From contig NZ_CP059449.1 in NCBI RefSeq assembly GCF_022023855.1, positions 2,712,001-2,776,000 on the forward strand: a stretch of 64,000 nt of DNA, written 5' to 3'. Made by a program: the position numbers and the translations under genes. Numbering within the stretch: position 1 is the stretch's first letter; every line of letters begins with the position of its first letter. Below the pieces are notes generated by a model. It saw nothing but the letters and a program-made list of their open reading frames with translations. It searched no databases and was not told the origin of the DNA. Of the stretch, positions 47,052 through 55,710 are shown piece by piece. The DNA comes from Azospirillum brasilense (GTDB lineage: Bacteria > Pseudomonadota > Alphaproteobacteria > Azospirillales > Azospirillaceae).

Positions 47052-47750
47052 TCAGGCCCGCAGCAGATCGACGAAACGGCGGCAGGCCGCGATGTCCACG
47101 CGCAGGGCGGCACGGCGCTTGGTCGCTTCCGGGTCCTCGCCCCAGGCTTCGATCTGGAAGGTCTCGTCGAGCTGCGACACCTCGAACGCCTCCTCGGCGT
47201 CGATGCGCCCCTCGACCAGCGCCAGCGCGACGATCAGCGAGCCGCAGGAGCCGGTGGCGGTCTGGAGCGCCGACAGCATCCAGTCGTCGTAGACCTCCAC
47301 CGCGTTGCGCAGGGCGCGCAGCGCCTCGGGCGGCTGCGGCTTGGGCATCAGCCCCGCGTTGACGTGCAGCGGCGCGTCGTAGCGCAGCGTCGCCCAGTCA
47401 AGCAGCGGCTGCCAGCGCTGCGCCTGCCGCTCCACCAGGTTCCGGGGATGCTCCGCGCGGTAGCAGAGAAGGTCCGTCTCCGCATAGGCGGCCACGCCGT
47501 CAACGATGGCCGCGCGGCCCTTGCCGATCAGGTCGACCGCCGTGCTGGCGAGCTGCATCAGCGGCATGCTGTCCGGGGCGATGTCCTCGGGCTGCGCGTC
47601 CCATTCGGCGGCGACGGCCTGGGCCAGCGGCCAGCTCACGAAGACCAGCGGCGCCTTGGCCGGGCTGCGGATCGGGCGGTTGTCCAGGCGCACCTCGAAG
47701 CCGCCACCGGCGGCCTCGTCGACGGAGGCGGTCTTGTAGAAGCGCTTCAT
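47052..47750 (-). CDS. ATP12 family F1-ATPase assembly chaperone
   Basis: A 232-aa protein similar to mitochondrial Atp12, which binds the F1 alpha subunit during assembly of the ATP synthase; bacterial members occur mainly in alphaproteobacteria. The N-terminus MKRFYKTASVDEAAGGGFEVRLDNRPIRSP and the block VAAEWDAQPEDIAPDSMPLMQLASTA are the family hallmarks. A conserved GSLIVALALVEGRID stretch lies near the C-terminus. It is downstream of the HAD phosphatase gene with a 21-bp gap, so the two are probably co-transcribed. Confidence 0.93.
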   Translation of the reverse strand: MKRFYKTASVDEAAGGGFEVRLDNRPIRSPAKAPLVFVSWPLAQAVAAEWDAQPEDIAPDSMPLMQLASTAVDLIGKGRAAIVDGVAAYAETDLLCYRAEHPRNLVERQAQRWQPLLDWATLRYDAPLHVNAGLMPKPQPPEALRALRNAVEVYDDWMLSALQTATGSCGSLIVALALVEGRIDAEEAFEVSQLDETFQIEAWGEDPEATKRRAALRVDIAACRRFVDLLRA

Positions 47751-47771
47751 CAGGGTCCTTCGAATGCTCTC

Positions 47772-48467
47772 TTAACGGTGCAACAGGTCCAGCACGGCGC
47801 CGGCCACCTCACGCCCGCGATGGACGATGCGGTCGGCCCCGGCGCCCTCCAGCTCGGCCACCGCGTGATAGCCCCAGGAGACGCCGACCGACGCGGCCCG
47901 CGCGTTGCGGGCCATCTGAATGTCGTAGGTGGTGTCGCCGATCACAACCGTCCGCGCCGCCTCCACCCCGGTTTCGGCCAGCGCGCGGTAGACCATGTCG
48001 GGGTGCGGCTTGCCGGGGCCGATGTCGCTGGTCTGGAGCGTGACGAAACGCTCGGTCAACCCGTGATGGGCCAGCACGGCGTCCAGCCCGCGCCGCGACT
48101 TGCCGGTCGCCACACCCAGCAGCACGCCCTCGGCCTCCAGCGCGTCCAGCGTGTCGCGCAGGCCGGGGAACAGCGGCTCGTGCAGGTCGCCGCGATGGCG
48201 CAGCGCCGCGAAGGCGTCCTTGTAGCTTTCCGCGACGGCCACATGGCGGTCGGTATCGAGGTTCGGCAGCAGTTGCGACACCGCCTGCACCAGCGGCAGC
48301 CCGACCATGCGGCGCACCTCCAGCGGGTCCGGCTCGCCCAACCCGTGGGCCGCCCAGGCGGTGGTCATGGCGTCGATGATGGCGAACTGGCTGTCCACCA
48401 GCGTGCCGTCGCAATCGAACAGGGCCAGCCGCAGGGGACGGGCATTCTCTGAGCTGCTCACGGGCAT
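47772..48467 (-). CDS. HAD-superfamily hydrolase (phosphoglycolate phosphatase-like)
   Basis: A 231-aa haloacid-dehalogenase-fold phosphatase. Motif I is LFDCDGTLVDS with nucleophile Asp in DCD, the TGK motif II is GVATGKSRRG, Lys lies in GPGKPHPDM, and motif IV is VIGDTTYDIQMA. A helical cap occupies about residues 25-95. It resembles Gph/PPase-type enzymes, but the substrate cannot be fixed. It precedes the ATP12 gene, as in other alphaproteobacteria where HAD and ATP12 genes are adjacent. Confidence 0.9.
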   Translation of the reverse strand: MPVSSSENARPLRLALFDCDGTLVDSQFAIIDAMTTAWAAHGLGEPDPLEVRRMVGLPLVQAVSQLLPNLDTDRHVAVAESYKDAFAALRHRGDLHEPLFPGLRDTLDALEAEGVLLGVATGKSRRGLDAVLAHHGLTERFVTLQTSDIGPGKPHPDMVYRALAETGVEAARTVVIGDTTYDIQMARNARAASVGVSWGYHAVAELEGAGADRIVHRGREVAGAVLDLLHR

Positions 48468-48524
48468 CGCCTCCGGGACGCGGGTCGTACCGGACTTATG
48501 CGGGCCGCGTCGGGAAAGCGCAAC

Positions 48525-49760
48525 TCACTTTGCCGGCTGCGACACCGGGGAGCGCCAATGGAGCAGGTGGACCGCCGCGCCCAGCAGCAGGCCCCAGAAG
48601 GCCGAGCCCACCCCGGCGAAGGACAGGCCGGAGGCGGTGACCAGCATGGTGACCAGGGCGGCGGTGCGGTTCGCCTCCACCTGCACGGCGCCCATCAGGG
48701 CGGAGCCGAAGGCGCCGACCAGGGCCAGCCCGGCCACCCCCTCGATCAGGATCGGCGGGGAGCGGGTGACCATCACCGCCGTTACCCCGGCCAGCCCGGC
48801 GAACAGGATGTAGCCGATGCCGCCGACGAAGGCGGCCTGCCAGCGCCGCGCCGGGTTCGGGTCGGCGTCCGGGCTGGCGCAGAGCGCCGCGGTGATCGCC
48901 GCAAGGTTGACGGTCGGAGCGCCGCCCAGCGCCGTCAGGGCGGAGGCCGCCCCCGTCGCGAGGAAGATCGGACGGGTCGGCGGCGCGTAGTTGTAGGTCG
49001 CCAGCACGGCGAGGCCGGGGATGTTCTGCGACGCCATGGTGACGACGAACAGCGGCAGGGCGATGCCGACCATCGCCTCCCAGGTGAAGACCGGCTGGAC
49101 GAAGGTCACGCTCGGCCACAGCGCGCCGGGCAGCGCCGCCCCGCCGGCCAAACCGCCGGCCAAACCGCCGGAAGAGTCCAGCGCCATCGCCCCCAGTGCC
49201 ACCGCCACCGCGGCGGGCACGGCGTAGAGCCGCGCCACCCGCCCCACCACCGCCCAGGTCGCCAGCACCAGCAGCGCCACGCCGGGCGCTTGCGACACCG
49301 CCAGGAAGGGGGCGAGGCACAGCTTCAGCAGGATGCCCGCCAGCATGCCGTTGGCCAGTGGCTTCGGAATCGCCGCGATCCAGCGGCCCAGCGGCGACCA
49401 CAGCCCGGCCAGGACGATCAGCACGCCGGTCACCACGAAGGCCCCCACCGCGGCGGGGAACCCACCCTCCACCGCGCCGGTGGCGGCCAGCAGCGCCATG
49501 CCCGGCGTCGTCCAGGCGATGCTGATCGGCTTGCGCCGGTGCAGGCTGAGACCCATCGCCGTCAGCCCCATGGCGAATCCGACCAGGACGAGGCCCGACA
49601 CTACCTGCTCCGTGCTGGCACCCACGGCGGTCAGGCCATGGATGACCACCGCCACCGAACTGGCGTAGCCGACCAGGGCTGCCAGCAGGCCGGCGCCGAG
49701 CGCGCGCAGGGAAAGCCCCGTTGAAAGGCCCGTCGCCGGGACGGTGTCGGAAGAGGACAT
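48525..49760 (-). CDS. benE: BenE family benzoate/H+ symporter
   Basis: A 411-aa inner-membrane transporter with about eleven hydrophobic helices. Family motifs include the N-terminal GLLAALVGYASSVAVVIHGL, IAWTTPGMALLAATGAVEGGFPAAVGAFV, and MASQNIPGLAVLATYNYAPPTRPIF near the middle. It has an in-frame GGLA repeat (SSGGLAGGLAGGAALPG) from a short DNA repeat. BenE proteins import benzoate with protons, but no benzoate-catabolic genes are adjacent, so the substrate is inferred. The start has GGAGGG 9 nt upstream. It is divergent from a GntR regulator across 83 bp containing a palindromic operator. Confidence 0.9.
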   Translation of the reverse strand: MSSSDTVPATGLSTGLSLRALGAGLLAALVGYASSVAVVIHGLTAVGASTEQVVSGLVLVGFAMGLTAMGLSLHRRKPISIAWTTPGMALLAATGAVEGGFPAAVGAFVVTGVLIVLAGLWSPLGRWIAAIPKPLANGMLAGILLKLCLAPFLAVSQAPGVALLVLATWAVVGRVARLYAVPAAVAVALGAMALDSSGGLAGGLAGGAALPGALWPSVTFVQPVFTWEAMVGIALPLFVVTMASQNIPGLAVLATYNYAPPTRPIFLATGAASALTALGGAPTVNLAAITAALCASPDADPNPARRWQAAFVGGIGYILFAGLAGVTAVMVTRSPPILIEGVAGLALVGAFGSALMGAVQVEANRTAALVTMLVTASGLSFAGVGSAFWGLLLGAAVHLLHWRSPVSQPAK

Positions 49761-49808
49761 GACGCGAAACCCTCCGTCAGGGGTGCGGAACGAGGGAGAA
49801 AGTGATAG

Positions 49809-49820
49809 ATTGGATCCAAT
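49809..49820. promoter_or_regulatory. Palindromic operator ATTGGATCCAAT
   Basis: A perfect 12-bp dyad in the 83-bp divergent spacer between benE and the GntR-family gene. TTGGATCCAA-type sites are typical of FCD-subfamily GntR regulators, so the adjacent regulator probably binds here to control itself and benE. Confidence 0.7.
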
Positions 49821-49843
49821 ATCCTGACAAGGGGAGATCACGC

Positions 49844-50533
49844 ATGGCGGTCAACGACGGGCTGTCGCGCCTCGTGGCGCGGGCGCAGCCGCGCCACCGC
49901 ACCACCACGGAGTTCGTGGAGGCGACGCTGCGCGAGGCGATCCTGACCGGGGTCATCGCGCCGGGCACGCCCCTGCGACAGGAGGAGCTGGCGGAAACCT
50001 TCGGGGTCAGCCGCATGCCGGTGCGCGAGGCGCTGCGTCAATTGGAGGCACGGGCGCTGGCCGAGTTCCACCCGCACCGCGGGGCGGTCGTCGCGGAAAT
50101 CTCGGCGGCGGACGGCGCCGACATCGGAGCGATCCGCATGGCTCTGGAGCCGATGGCGCTGCGCCTGTCGCTGCCCGGCCTGACGGCGGCGGACCTCGAT
50201 CAGGCGGAAGAGCTGATTGCGGAGATGGACGGGGAGGCCGATCCGGGCCGCATGGGCGAGCTGAACCGGCGCTTCCACATGACGCTTTACGCGCGGGCCG
50301 GACGGCCCCGGCTGCTGGCGCTGACGGAGCAGCATCTGCTGGCCGCCGACCGCTACCTGCGCTTCCAGTTCGCGGCGCTGGGCTATCGGCCACGGTCGCA
50401 GGATGAGCACCGCGCGCTGCTGGCGGCGTGCCGGGCGGGGGACGCGGATGCGGCCTGCCGGCTGGTCACCGAGCATGTCGGGCAGGCGGCGGAGCAGCTT
50501 ACGGCGTTTCTGGAGGGGCGCGAAGCGGGGTAA
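49844..50533 (+). CDS. GntR family (FCD subfamily) transcriptional regulator
   Basis: A 229-aa regulator. The N-terminal winged helix (about 22-88) includes LRQEELAETFGVSRMPVREALRQLEA, the GntR recognition motif. The C-terminal all-helical FCD domain (about 95-222) has the metal-site residues expected in LNRRFHMTLYARAGRPRL and in DEHRALLAACRAGDADAA. The effector is unknown; an aromatic acid or a small carboxylate would fit with BenE. The start has GGGGAG 8 nt upstream. It is divergent from benE with a shared palindrome, and the pseudouridine synthase gene converges 10 bp downstream. Confidence 0.93.
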   Translation: MAVNDGLSRLVARAQPRHRTTTEFVEATLREAILTGVIAPGTPLRQEELAETFGVSRMPVREALRQLEARALAEFHPHRGAVVAEISAADGADIGAIRMALEPMALRLSLPGLTAADLDQAEELIAEMDGEADPGRMGELNRRFHMTLYARAGRPRLLALTEQHLLAADRYLRFQFAALGYRPRSQDEHRALLAACRAGDADAACRLVTEHVGQAAEQLTAFLEGREAG

Positions 50534-50543
50534 ACCCCCGCCC

Positions 50544-51563
50544 CTACTCGACCCCCTCGAACGGGTCGCCCTTCAGGCTGGCGCTGAAGCCCAGATACTT
50601 CCAGGTGGTCAGCATGTGATCCGGCAGCGGGGCCGTCACGTCGATCATCCGGTTGCCGCCACGCGGGTGCGGCAGGATCAGGCGGCGGGCGTGCAGGTGC
50701 AGCTTCTTCTGGACCTCGGCGCCCGGCAGATAGGCCCCCTGCCCGGCGTACTTGCCGTCGCCCAGGATCGGCGTGCCGATGGCGTTCATGTGGACGCGGA
50801 GCTGGTGGGTGCGGCCGGTGCGCGGCCACATGGCGACAAAGGCCGCCTGCTTGCCCAGATTCTCCAGCACCGAGTAGTAGGTGACGGCGCGCTTGCCGTC
50901 GTCCTCGTCGCCGGCCACCCGCTCACCCTGCGGCCCGCCCTCCTTGGCCAGCGCGAGGTCGATCTTGCCCTGGTAGGGCTTCGGCACGCCGACCGTGGCG
51001 GCCCAGTAGATCTTGCGCACGTCGCGGCCGCGGAACTGCTCCGTCAGCTTGGACGCCGCGAAGGTGTTGCGCGCCAGCAGCAGGACGCCCGAGGTGTCCT
51101 TGTCCAGCCGGTGCACCAGCTTCGGCCGCTCCTTCGCGTCGAAGCGCAGGGCGTCCAGCATGGCGTCGAGATGCTTGGTGGTGTTGGTGCCGCCCTGAAC
51201 GGCGAGCCCGGCCGGCTTGTTCAGGGCGATGACGTCGCCGTCCTTGAAGAGGACCAGCGCCTGGAGCGCCGCGATGTCCTTGTCCGACATGGCCGGCTTC
51301 TTCGGCGCGGGGGCCGCGGCGGCGCCCTCCGGCTTGGCCCAGTCGGCCAGCGGCGGGATGCGGATGGACTGGCCGGCGGCGAGCCGGGTCGAGGTCTCCG
51401 CCCGCTTGCCGTCCACGCGGATCTGTCCGGTGCGCAGCAGCTTCTGCAGATAGCCGTGCCCCACGTCGGGGAAATGGCGCTTGAACCAGCGGTCGAGGCG
51501 AACGTCGGCCTCGTCGGACGTCACGGTCCGGGTTTCCACGCTGGGGGTTTTGTTCTCACTCAT
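50544..51563 (-). CDS. RluC/RluD-family pseudouridine synthase
   Basis: A 339-aa RNA modification enzyme. The N-terminal S4 RNA-binding domain (RLDRWFKRHFPDVGHGYLQKLLRTGQIRVDG) is followed by the catalytic domain with HRLDKDTSGVLLLA, whose Asp is the nucleophile, and the RTHQLRVHM block. A Pro/Ala-rich insertion (AAAAPAPKKPAM) links the domains. The closest E. coli relatives are RluC and RluD, acting on 23S rRNA; which uridines are modified here is not decidable. Its ATG overlaps the crcB stop codon (TGATG), so it is coupled to crcB. Confidence 0.93.
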   Translation of the reverse strand: MSENKTPSVETRTVTSDEADVRLDRWFKRHFPDVGHGYLQKLLRTGQIRVDGKRAETSTRLAAGQSIRIPPLADWAKPEGAAAAPAPKKPAMSDKDIAALQALVLFKDGDVIALNKPAGLAVQGGTNTTKHLDAMLDALRFDAKERPKLVHRLDKDTSGVLLLARNTFAASKLTEQFRGRDVRKIYWAATVGVPKPYQGKIDLALAKEGGPQGERVAGDEDDGKRAVTYYSVLENLGKQAAFVAMWPRTGRTHQLRVHMNAIGTPILGDGKYAGQGAYLPGAEVQKKLHLHARRLILPHPRGGNRMIDVTAPLPDHMLTTWKYLGFSASLKGDPFEGVE

Positions 51564-51964
51564 CAAACGGGCACCGAAACAAGAGAACGCACGACCGCAA
51601 GGCCGGCAAAGAAACCCGCGATGGTCAGCACCATCGAGGCCAGGATGTAACCCGCCGCCGCCGGCAGGGCATTCCGCTCCACCAGCAGCCCGACGTCGAG
51701 CGTGAAGGAGGAGAAGGTCGTGAATCCCCCCAACACCCCGACCATCAGCAGCGCACGCAACTCCGGCGAGGGTGACCACACCAGCGCGGCCAGCTCCGCC
51801 AGGGCTCCCATGGTGAAACAGCCGATGGCGTTCACGATCAGCGTCCCATAGGGAAACTGCGTGCCCAACCAATGGCCGACCGCCGTCATCAGAAGATAGC
51901 GCGCCATGGAACCGACGGCGCCACCGACGGCGACCGCGGCGAGCGTGGACGGTGATGCGATCAC
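51563..51964 (-). CDS. crcB: Fluoride ion exporter CrcB/Fluc
   Basis: A 133-aa dual-topology membrane channel that exports fluoride. It has four predicted helices and the family motifs GGAVGSMARYLL, YGTLIVNAIGCFTMG and GFTTFSSFTLDV, the last containing the Phe-box and the polar track. The size is normal. The gene is coupled to the downstream pseudouridine synthase, an arrangement that recurs in alphaproteobacteria. No fluoride riboswitch consensus is seen in the short upstream region. Confidence 0.95.
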   Translation of the reverse strand: MIASPSTLAAVAVGGAVGSMARYLLMTAVGHWLGTQFPYGTLIVNAIGCFTMGALAELAALVWSPSPELRALLMVGVLGGFTTFSSFTLDVGLLVERNALPAAAGYILASMVLTIAGFFAGLAVVRSLVSVPV

Positions 51965-52031
51965 GGGACCTCCGGAACGGGCGGGACGACGGGCATCCCG
52001 CGCGGATTAGAGCCAGAATTGCGGCGGCTTG

Positions 52032-52943
52032 TCACGCGCCGGGCGCAGGGATCCCCGTATTCCGGTCGCCCACGCCGAAGATCCAGCCCTCCTGCCGCCG
52101 CGCCCGCGCGTCCATGGCCGGCGGGGTCCACACCTCCTCCCGTCCGGCCAGCCAGCGCAGCCCCGCCGCGGAGACCAGCGCGTCCGCGTCATGGTCGGTC
52201 ACCGCTCCGGACAAGCCGGCGGGCGGCGCACCGAGGACGGCCAGCGCGGCGTCGACCGCCGCCCCGTCGCGGATCTTGCGGAGGCCGAAACCGGCGCGGA
52301 TGAGGAACAGGCGCGGGTAGATCTCGCAGAAGACGGTGCGCCCCGGACCCGGCGGATCGAAGGGCCAGACCGCCACCCGGTCCGGCGCCGCCCGCTTCAG
52401 GGCGCGCAGCATCCGTATCCCGGCCAGACCGCCCTTCCCCACCTGCTTGGCGCCGATCAGCTTGTAGGGGCTCTGCGGGCTGCCATAGCCGTCGGCGCGG
52501 CACACCCGCTCGGTCAGGCGGTGCGGGTCGCGGTACCAGTCCGGCTGCGTCCCGGTGCGCCAGAAATCGGCGCCGTAGTCCGGGTGCGCCGCGAAGCTGC
52601 CCCCGGCGAAGTCCGGCTCTGCCCCGGCCACCGCCTCCACCCGGTCCCACAGGTCGAAGGCCGTCGCCGCCTCGGGGTTGGGGAAATAGCGCCGGGCCAC
52701 GTCGAAAGGCAGTGAGAAGGCGCAGTCGATGCCGACCAACGCCGGTCCGCGCTCCAGCCCGTCGAGCAGCCAGTCAAACACGGCGGAGCGCGACCACAGC
52801 CGGTCGGCGGGCGCGACGATCCGGGGTGGCCCTTCGGCGCTGCATTCGGCGACGGCGACGCCGGCGTAGCGCTTACCCGCGGCGCCCGACCAGTCGATGG
52901 CGATGAAGCGCCCCAAGTCCGGCACCGCGGCGTCCGTCGTCAT
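52032..52943 (-). CDS. DUF429-like protein with RNase H-type fold (predicted)
   Basis: A 303-aa soluble protein. The pattern FIAIDWSGAAGKRYAGVAVAE at the N-terminus, ALVGIDCAFSLPF near 75, FCEIYPRLFL and DHDADALVSAAGL toward the C-terminus gives the acidic residues expected of an RNase H-like nuclease fold (DUF429/COG2410 type). I am fairly but not fully sure of the family, and activity is unproven. The start at 52943 is uncertain; TTG at 52956-52958 is in frame. It is divergent from a secreted hypothetical gene. Confidence 0.75.
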   Translation of the reverse strand: MTTDAAVPDLGRFIAIDWSGAAGKRYAGVAVAECSAEGPPRIVAPADRLWSRSAVFDWLLDGLERGPALVGIDCAFSLPFDVARRYFPNPEAATAFDLWDRVEAVAGAEPDFAGGSFAAHPDYGADFWRTGTQPDWYRDPHRLTERVCRADGYGSPQSPYKLIGAKQVGKGGLAGIRMLRALKRAAPDRVAVWPFDPPGPGRTVFCEIYPRLFLIRAGFGLRKIRDGAAVDAALAVLGAPPAGLSGAVTDHDADALVSAAGLRWLAGREEVWTPPAMDARARRQEGWIFGVGDRNTGIPAPGA

Positions 52944-53027
52944 TCCTGATCGCCCCAATCCAATTTCACGATGCTGAAAACGGAACGTCCGACTGTCAGC
53001 GCAGGATCATTGCACTGGAGTGTCCCC

Positions 53028-53504
53028 ATGCCCATCCTCAAGATCGCCGGACTGCTCATCGCCGGTTTGCTCTTGTTCGCCGCACCGGCACGGAGCGCTC
53101 CCTGCCTGGAAATCCCAAGCGTCCGGCTTTCGGCCGATCCCGACCGCAACATGGCGGAGGGCGGACGTCTCGCGCGACACATTCTGGGCGCGGTGCCACC
53201 GCCCAAGGCCGGGCAGAGCGTCGGCACGCCGATGTTTGCCGACCGCCGGGCCTGGGACGCCGCATGGCAGGCCTTGACCAGCCATCCGGGACAACTGCTG
53301 TGCGACAACGAACTCGGCAGCGCCCAATATGGCAAGACCCTGAGCGTTCAGGTCCCCTCGATGCGGTGCGAAGAAACCGACGGCGCGGGGCGCTGCGTTC
53401 GCGCGTGGCCCTTCACCAGCGAAACCGTGACCTATGTGTTCGAGGTCTCCGGTCCGCCGGAGGCGCCGGCCTGGATTTTGGGAACCGCCTATCCGAAACC
53501 GTGA
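53028..53504 (+). CDS. Secreted hypothetical protein
   Basis: A 158-aa protein I do not recognise. The signal peptide MPILKIAGLLIAGLLLFAAPARSA is predicted to be cut before PCLE. The mature part has four Cys (in PCLEIPS, LLCDNELG, MRCEETDGAGRC), which could form two disulfides in the periplasm. The start at 53028 has GGAG 9 nt upstream. The rarA gene converges on its end with a 7-bp gap. Confidence 0.75.
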   Translation: MPILKIAGLLIAGLLLFAAPARSAPCLEIPSVRLSADPDRNMAEGGRLARHILGAVPPPKAGQSVGTPMFADRRAWDAAWQALTSHPGQLLCDNELGSAQYGKTLSVQVPSMRCEETDGAGRCVRAWPFTSETVTYVFEVSGPPEAPAWILGTAYPKP

Positions 53505-53511
53505 AACGCGC

Positions 53512-54849
53512 CTACTCGTCCCCTTCCGCGGCTTTGCGCTCGCGCAGCCGCGCCCAATAGTCCTGGCGCTTCTTGATCTCGCGCTCGAAGCCCCTTTCGA
53601 CCGGCTGGTAGAAGGCACGCCGCGCCATGCCCTCCGGGAAATAATTCTGACCGGAGAAGCCGTCCGCCGTGTCGTGGTCGTATTCGTAGCCCTTGCCGTA
53701 GCCGATCTGCTTCATCAGCTTGGTCGGAGCGTTCAGGATGTGCTTGGGCGGCATCAGGCTGCCGGTTTCCTTGGCGGCGCGCACCGCGCTCTTGTAGGCG
53801 GTGTAGCCGGCATTCGACTTGGGCGCCGTCCCCAGATAGATCACCAGCTGGGCGATGGCGAGTTCGCCCTCCGGGCTGCCCAGCCGCTCGTAGGCCTCCC
53901 AGGCGGCGGTGGCCTGCGCCAGCGCGTTGGGATCGGCCATGCCGATGTCCTCCACCGCGAAGCGCGTCAGCCGGCGGGCGATGTAGCGCGGGTCCTCGCC
54001 ACCTTCCAGCATGCGGGCGTACCAGTAGAGCGCCGCGTCGGTGTCCGACCCGCGCAGCGACTTGTGGAGCGCGCTGATGAGGTTGTAATGCCCCTCCTGC
54101 GCCTTGTCGTAGAGCGGGGCGCGGCGCTGGATGGCGGTGGCGAGCGCGTTGTTGTCGAGAAGCGCCCCGTCCTCCGGCACCGGCAAGGCGAACAGCTCCT
54201 CGCAGAGGTTCAGGCAAAAGCGCCCGTCGCCATCGGCCATCGCCTTCAGCGCGGATCGGGCGTCCGGCGTCAGCGGCAGTGGGCGGCCCATCTCCGCCTC
54301 GGCCCGCGACAGCAGCTTCTCCAGCGCCGCGTCGTCCAGCCGGTTCAGCACGAAGACCTGGGCGCGCGACAGAAGCGCCGCGTTCAGCTCGAAGGACGGA
54401 TTTTCGGTGGTGGCGCCGACCAGCGTGACGGTGCCGTCCTCCACATAGGGCAGGAAGCCGTCCTGCTGGGAGCGGTTGAAGCGGTGGATCTCGTCGATGA
54501 ACAGCAGCGTGCCCTGCCCGGCCGCGCGCCGCGCCCGGGCGGCGTCGAAGACCTTGCGCAGGTCGGCCACGCCGGAGAACACCGCCGACAGCGGCTCGAA
54601 ATGCAGGTCGGTGGACAGGGCCAGCAGCCGCGCGATGGTCGTCTTGCCGCAGCCGGGCGGCCCCCACAGGATCATGGAGGCCAGCCGGCGCGCGGCGACC
54701 ATGCGGCCCAGCGGGCCGTCAGGCTTCAGCAGATGCTCCTGCCCGACCACCTCGCCCAGGCTGCGCGGACGCAGCCGGTCGGCCAGCGGGCGGGGGGCGC
54801 CCGCCTCGAACAGGCCGCCGGTGGCTCCGGAGTCGCCGCGTTTGCTCAT
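53512..54849 (-). CDS. rarA: Replication-associated recombination protein A (RarA/MgsA)
   Basis: A 445-aa AAA+ ATPase of the clamp-loader family that acts at stalled replication forks. Walker A is GPPGCGKTT near residue 64, Walker B LLFIDEIHRFN, sensor 1 GATTENPSFEL, and the C-terminal tetramerisation region has EDPRYIARRLTRFAVEDIG and YPEGM-like FPEGMARRAFYQPVERGFE. Open sequence extends far upstream in frame, but MSKRGDSGATGGLFEAG is the natural start. The six-Cys lipoprotein gene lies just upstream (28 bp), so they may share a transcript. Confidence 0.95.
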   Translation of the reverse strand: MSKRGDSGATGGLFEAGAPRPLADRLRPRSLGEVVGQEHLLKPDGPLGRMVAARRLASMILWGPPGCGKTTIARLLALSTDLHFEPLSAVFSGVADLRKVFDAARARRAAGQGTLLFIDEIHRFNRSQQDGFLPYVEDGTVTLVGATTENPSFELNAALLSRAQVFVLNRLDDAALEKLLSRAEAEMGRPLPLTPDARSALKAMADGDGRFCLNLCEELFALPVPEDGALLDNNALATAIQRRAPLYDKAQEGHYNLISALHKSLRGSDTDAALYWYARMLEGGEDPRYIARRLTRFAVEDIGMADPNALAQATAAWEAYERLGSPEGELAIAQLVIYLGTAPKSNAGYTAYKSAVRAAKETGSLMPPKHILNAPTKLMKQIGYGKGYEYDHDTADGFSGQNYFPEGMARRAFYQPVERGFEREIKKRQDYWARLRERKAAEGDE

Positions 54850-54877
54850 CGCCGATCCACCGATCGCACTGGACCGG

Positions 54878-55282
54878 TCACTGGTTGGTGGGCGCGCCGC
54901 AGCGCTGGTAGCACATGCGCAGCGAATGCTGGCAGTTGTCGGTCGGCGAGAAGATGCCGCCACGGTCCGGACGGTCGAGCCCGCTCTGCGTGCGCGCGGC
55001 CACCGAGTCCATGCAGGAGTTGTTGCTGCGCTCGCACTGGGCGCGGCAGGAATCGTCGCTGCCGACACCGCCGTCCAGGCGGAGCGACGGGTCTTCGACC
55101 CCGCGGGCCGGGCGCGAGGCTGCCGGCGACCCGGCGGGGGCCGTTGTCGGGGCCGTGGTGGAGGCCGCCGGAGCACCGCCCACGGCGGCGCCGGACGAAC
55201 GCCCCGGCGCGTCCGCGCAGGCGGCGAGCGCAACCAGGGCGAGGGCCAGCACCGGCCCCAGAATGAGTTTCGGACGGAACAT
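54878..55282 (-). CDS. Six-cysteine lipoprotein of unknown function
   Basis: A 134-aa protein I cannot assign. The start MFRPKLILGPVLALALVALAAC gives a lipoprotein signal with lipobox LAAC and Cys as the lipid-anchored residue. An Ala/Pro/Thr-rich linker follows (about 27-60). The C-terminal 70 residues hold six Cys (SCRAQCERSNNSC and NCQHSLRMCYQRC), which look like a small disulfide-bonded domain. A start 18 nt upstream (55300) is possible, but GGGAG fits 55282 better. It lies upstream of rarA on the same strand. Confidence 0.75.
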   Translation of the reverse strand: MFRPKLILGPVLALALVALAACADAPGRSSGAAVGGAPAASTTAPTTAPAGSPAASRPARGVEDPSLRLDGGVGSDDSCRAQCERSNNSCMDSVAARTQSGLDRPDRGGIFSPTDNCQHSLRMCYQRCGAPTNQ

Positions 55283-55406
55283 CTCGGCTTTGACTCCCAT
55301 TGTTCTTGCGTGACCCCGGACGTTGGCGGATGGTCCCCCGCATGGACCATGCCGCGGGCTCGGCGCCCACTATGCCGGGAACGCAAGCGATAAGGGAATG
55401 CCTCAA

Positions 55407-55670
55407 ATGAGTCCCAACAATCCCGGCCCGTCGCCGCGCCGCCGGACATCGACCACCATCTTCGTGGCGCTGCTGATCGGCGGCCTGCTGCTGCTCGTCG
55501 TGCGCATGCTCGCCATGCCCACCGTCAGCACCGGCGAGGTCGTGCTGCCCCTGCTGGCCGGCATCGGCATGGCGCTGGCCATCGGCGTGATGGTCATGCG
55601 CGACCGCCGCGAGCGCAACGCCCTGCCCCCGTCGGAGCGCAACCGCCAGGATCGCGGGATGCCCGATTGA
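55407..55670 (+). CDS. Small two-helix membrane protein (87 aa)
   Basis: I do not recognise this protein. It has two hydrophobic helices (IFVALLIGGLLLLVVRMLAM and VLPLLAGIGMALAIGVMVM) with a basic cytoplasmic N-terminus (PSPRRRTST) and a charged C-terminus (RDRRERNALPPSERNRQDRG). Both ends are probably cytoplasmic. The start at 55407 has AAGGGA 9 nt upstream. A hairpin lies 40 bp after the stop. Confidence 0.65.
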   Translation: MSPNNPGPSPRRRTSTTIFVALLIGGLLLLVVRMLAMPTVSTGEVVLPLLAGIGMALAIGVMVMRDRRERNALPPSERNRQDRGMPD

Positions 55671-55710
55671 TTTTGGCCGGATTGATGTTCGCCGGAGAAT
55701 AGAGGGTGAC

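Noticed and set aside
49141..49180. 12-bp direct repeats within benE as a separate element
   Set aside because: They are in frame and simply encode the GGLAGGLAGG stretch of the transporter, so they are part of the gene.
51965..52031. A fluoride riboswitch upstream of crcB
   Set aside because: The short spacer lacks the conserved GGCGATG and pseudoknot elements.
53434..55266. A 610-codon plus-strand open frame opposite rarA
   Set aside because: Antisense to a complete AAA+ gene, with a low-complexity Arg/Pro tail.
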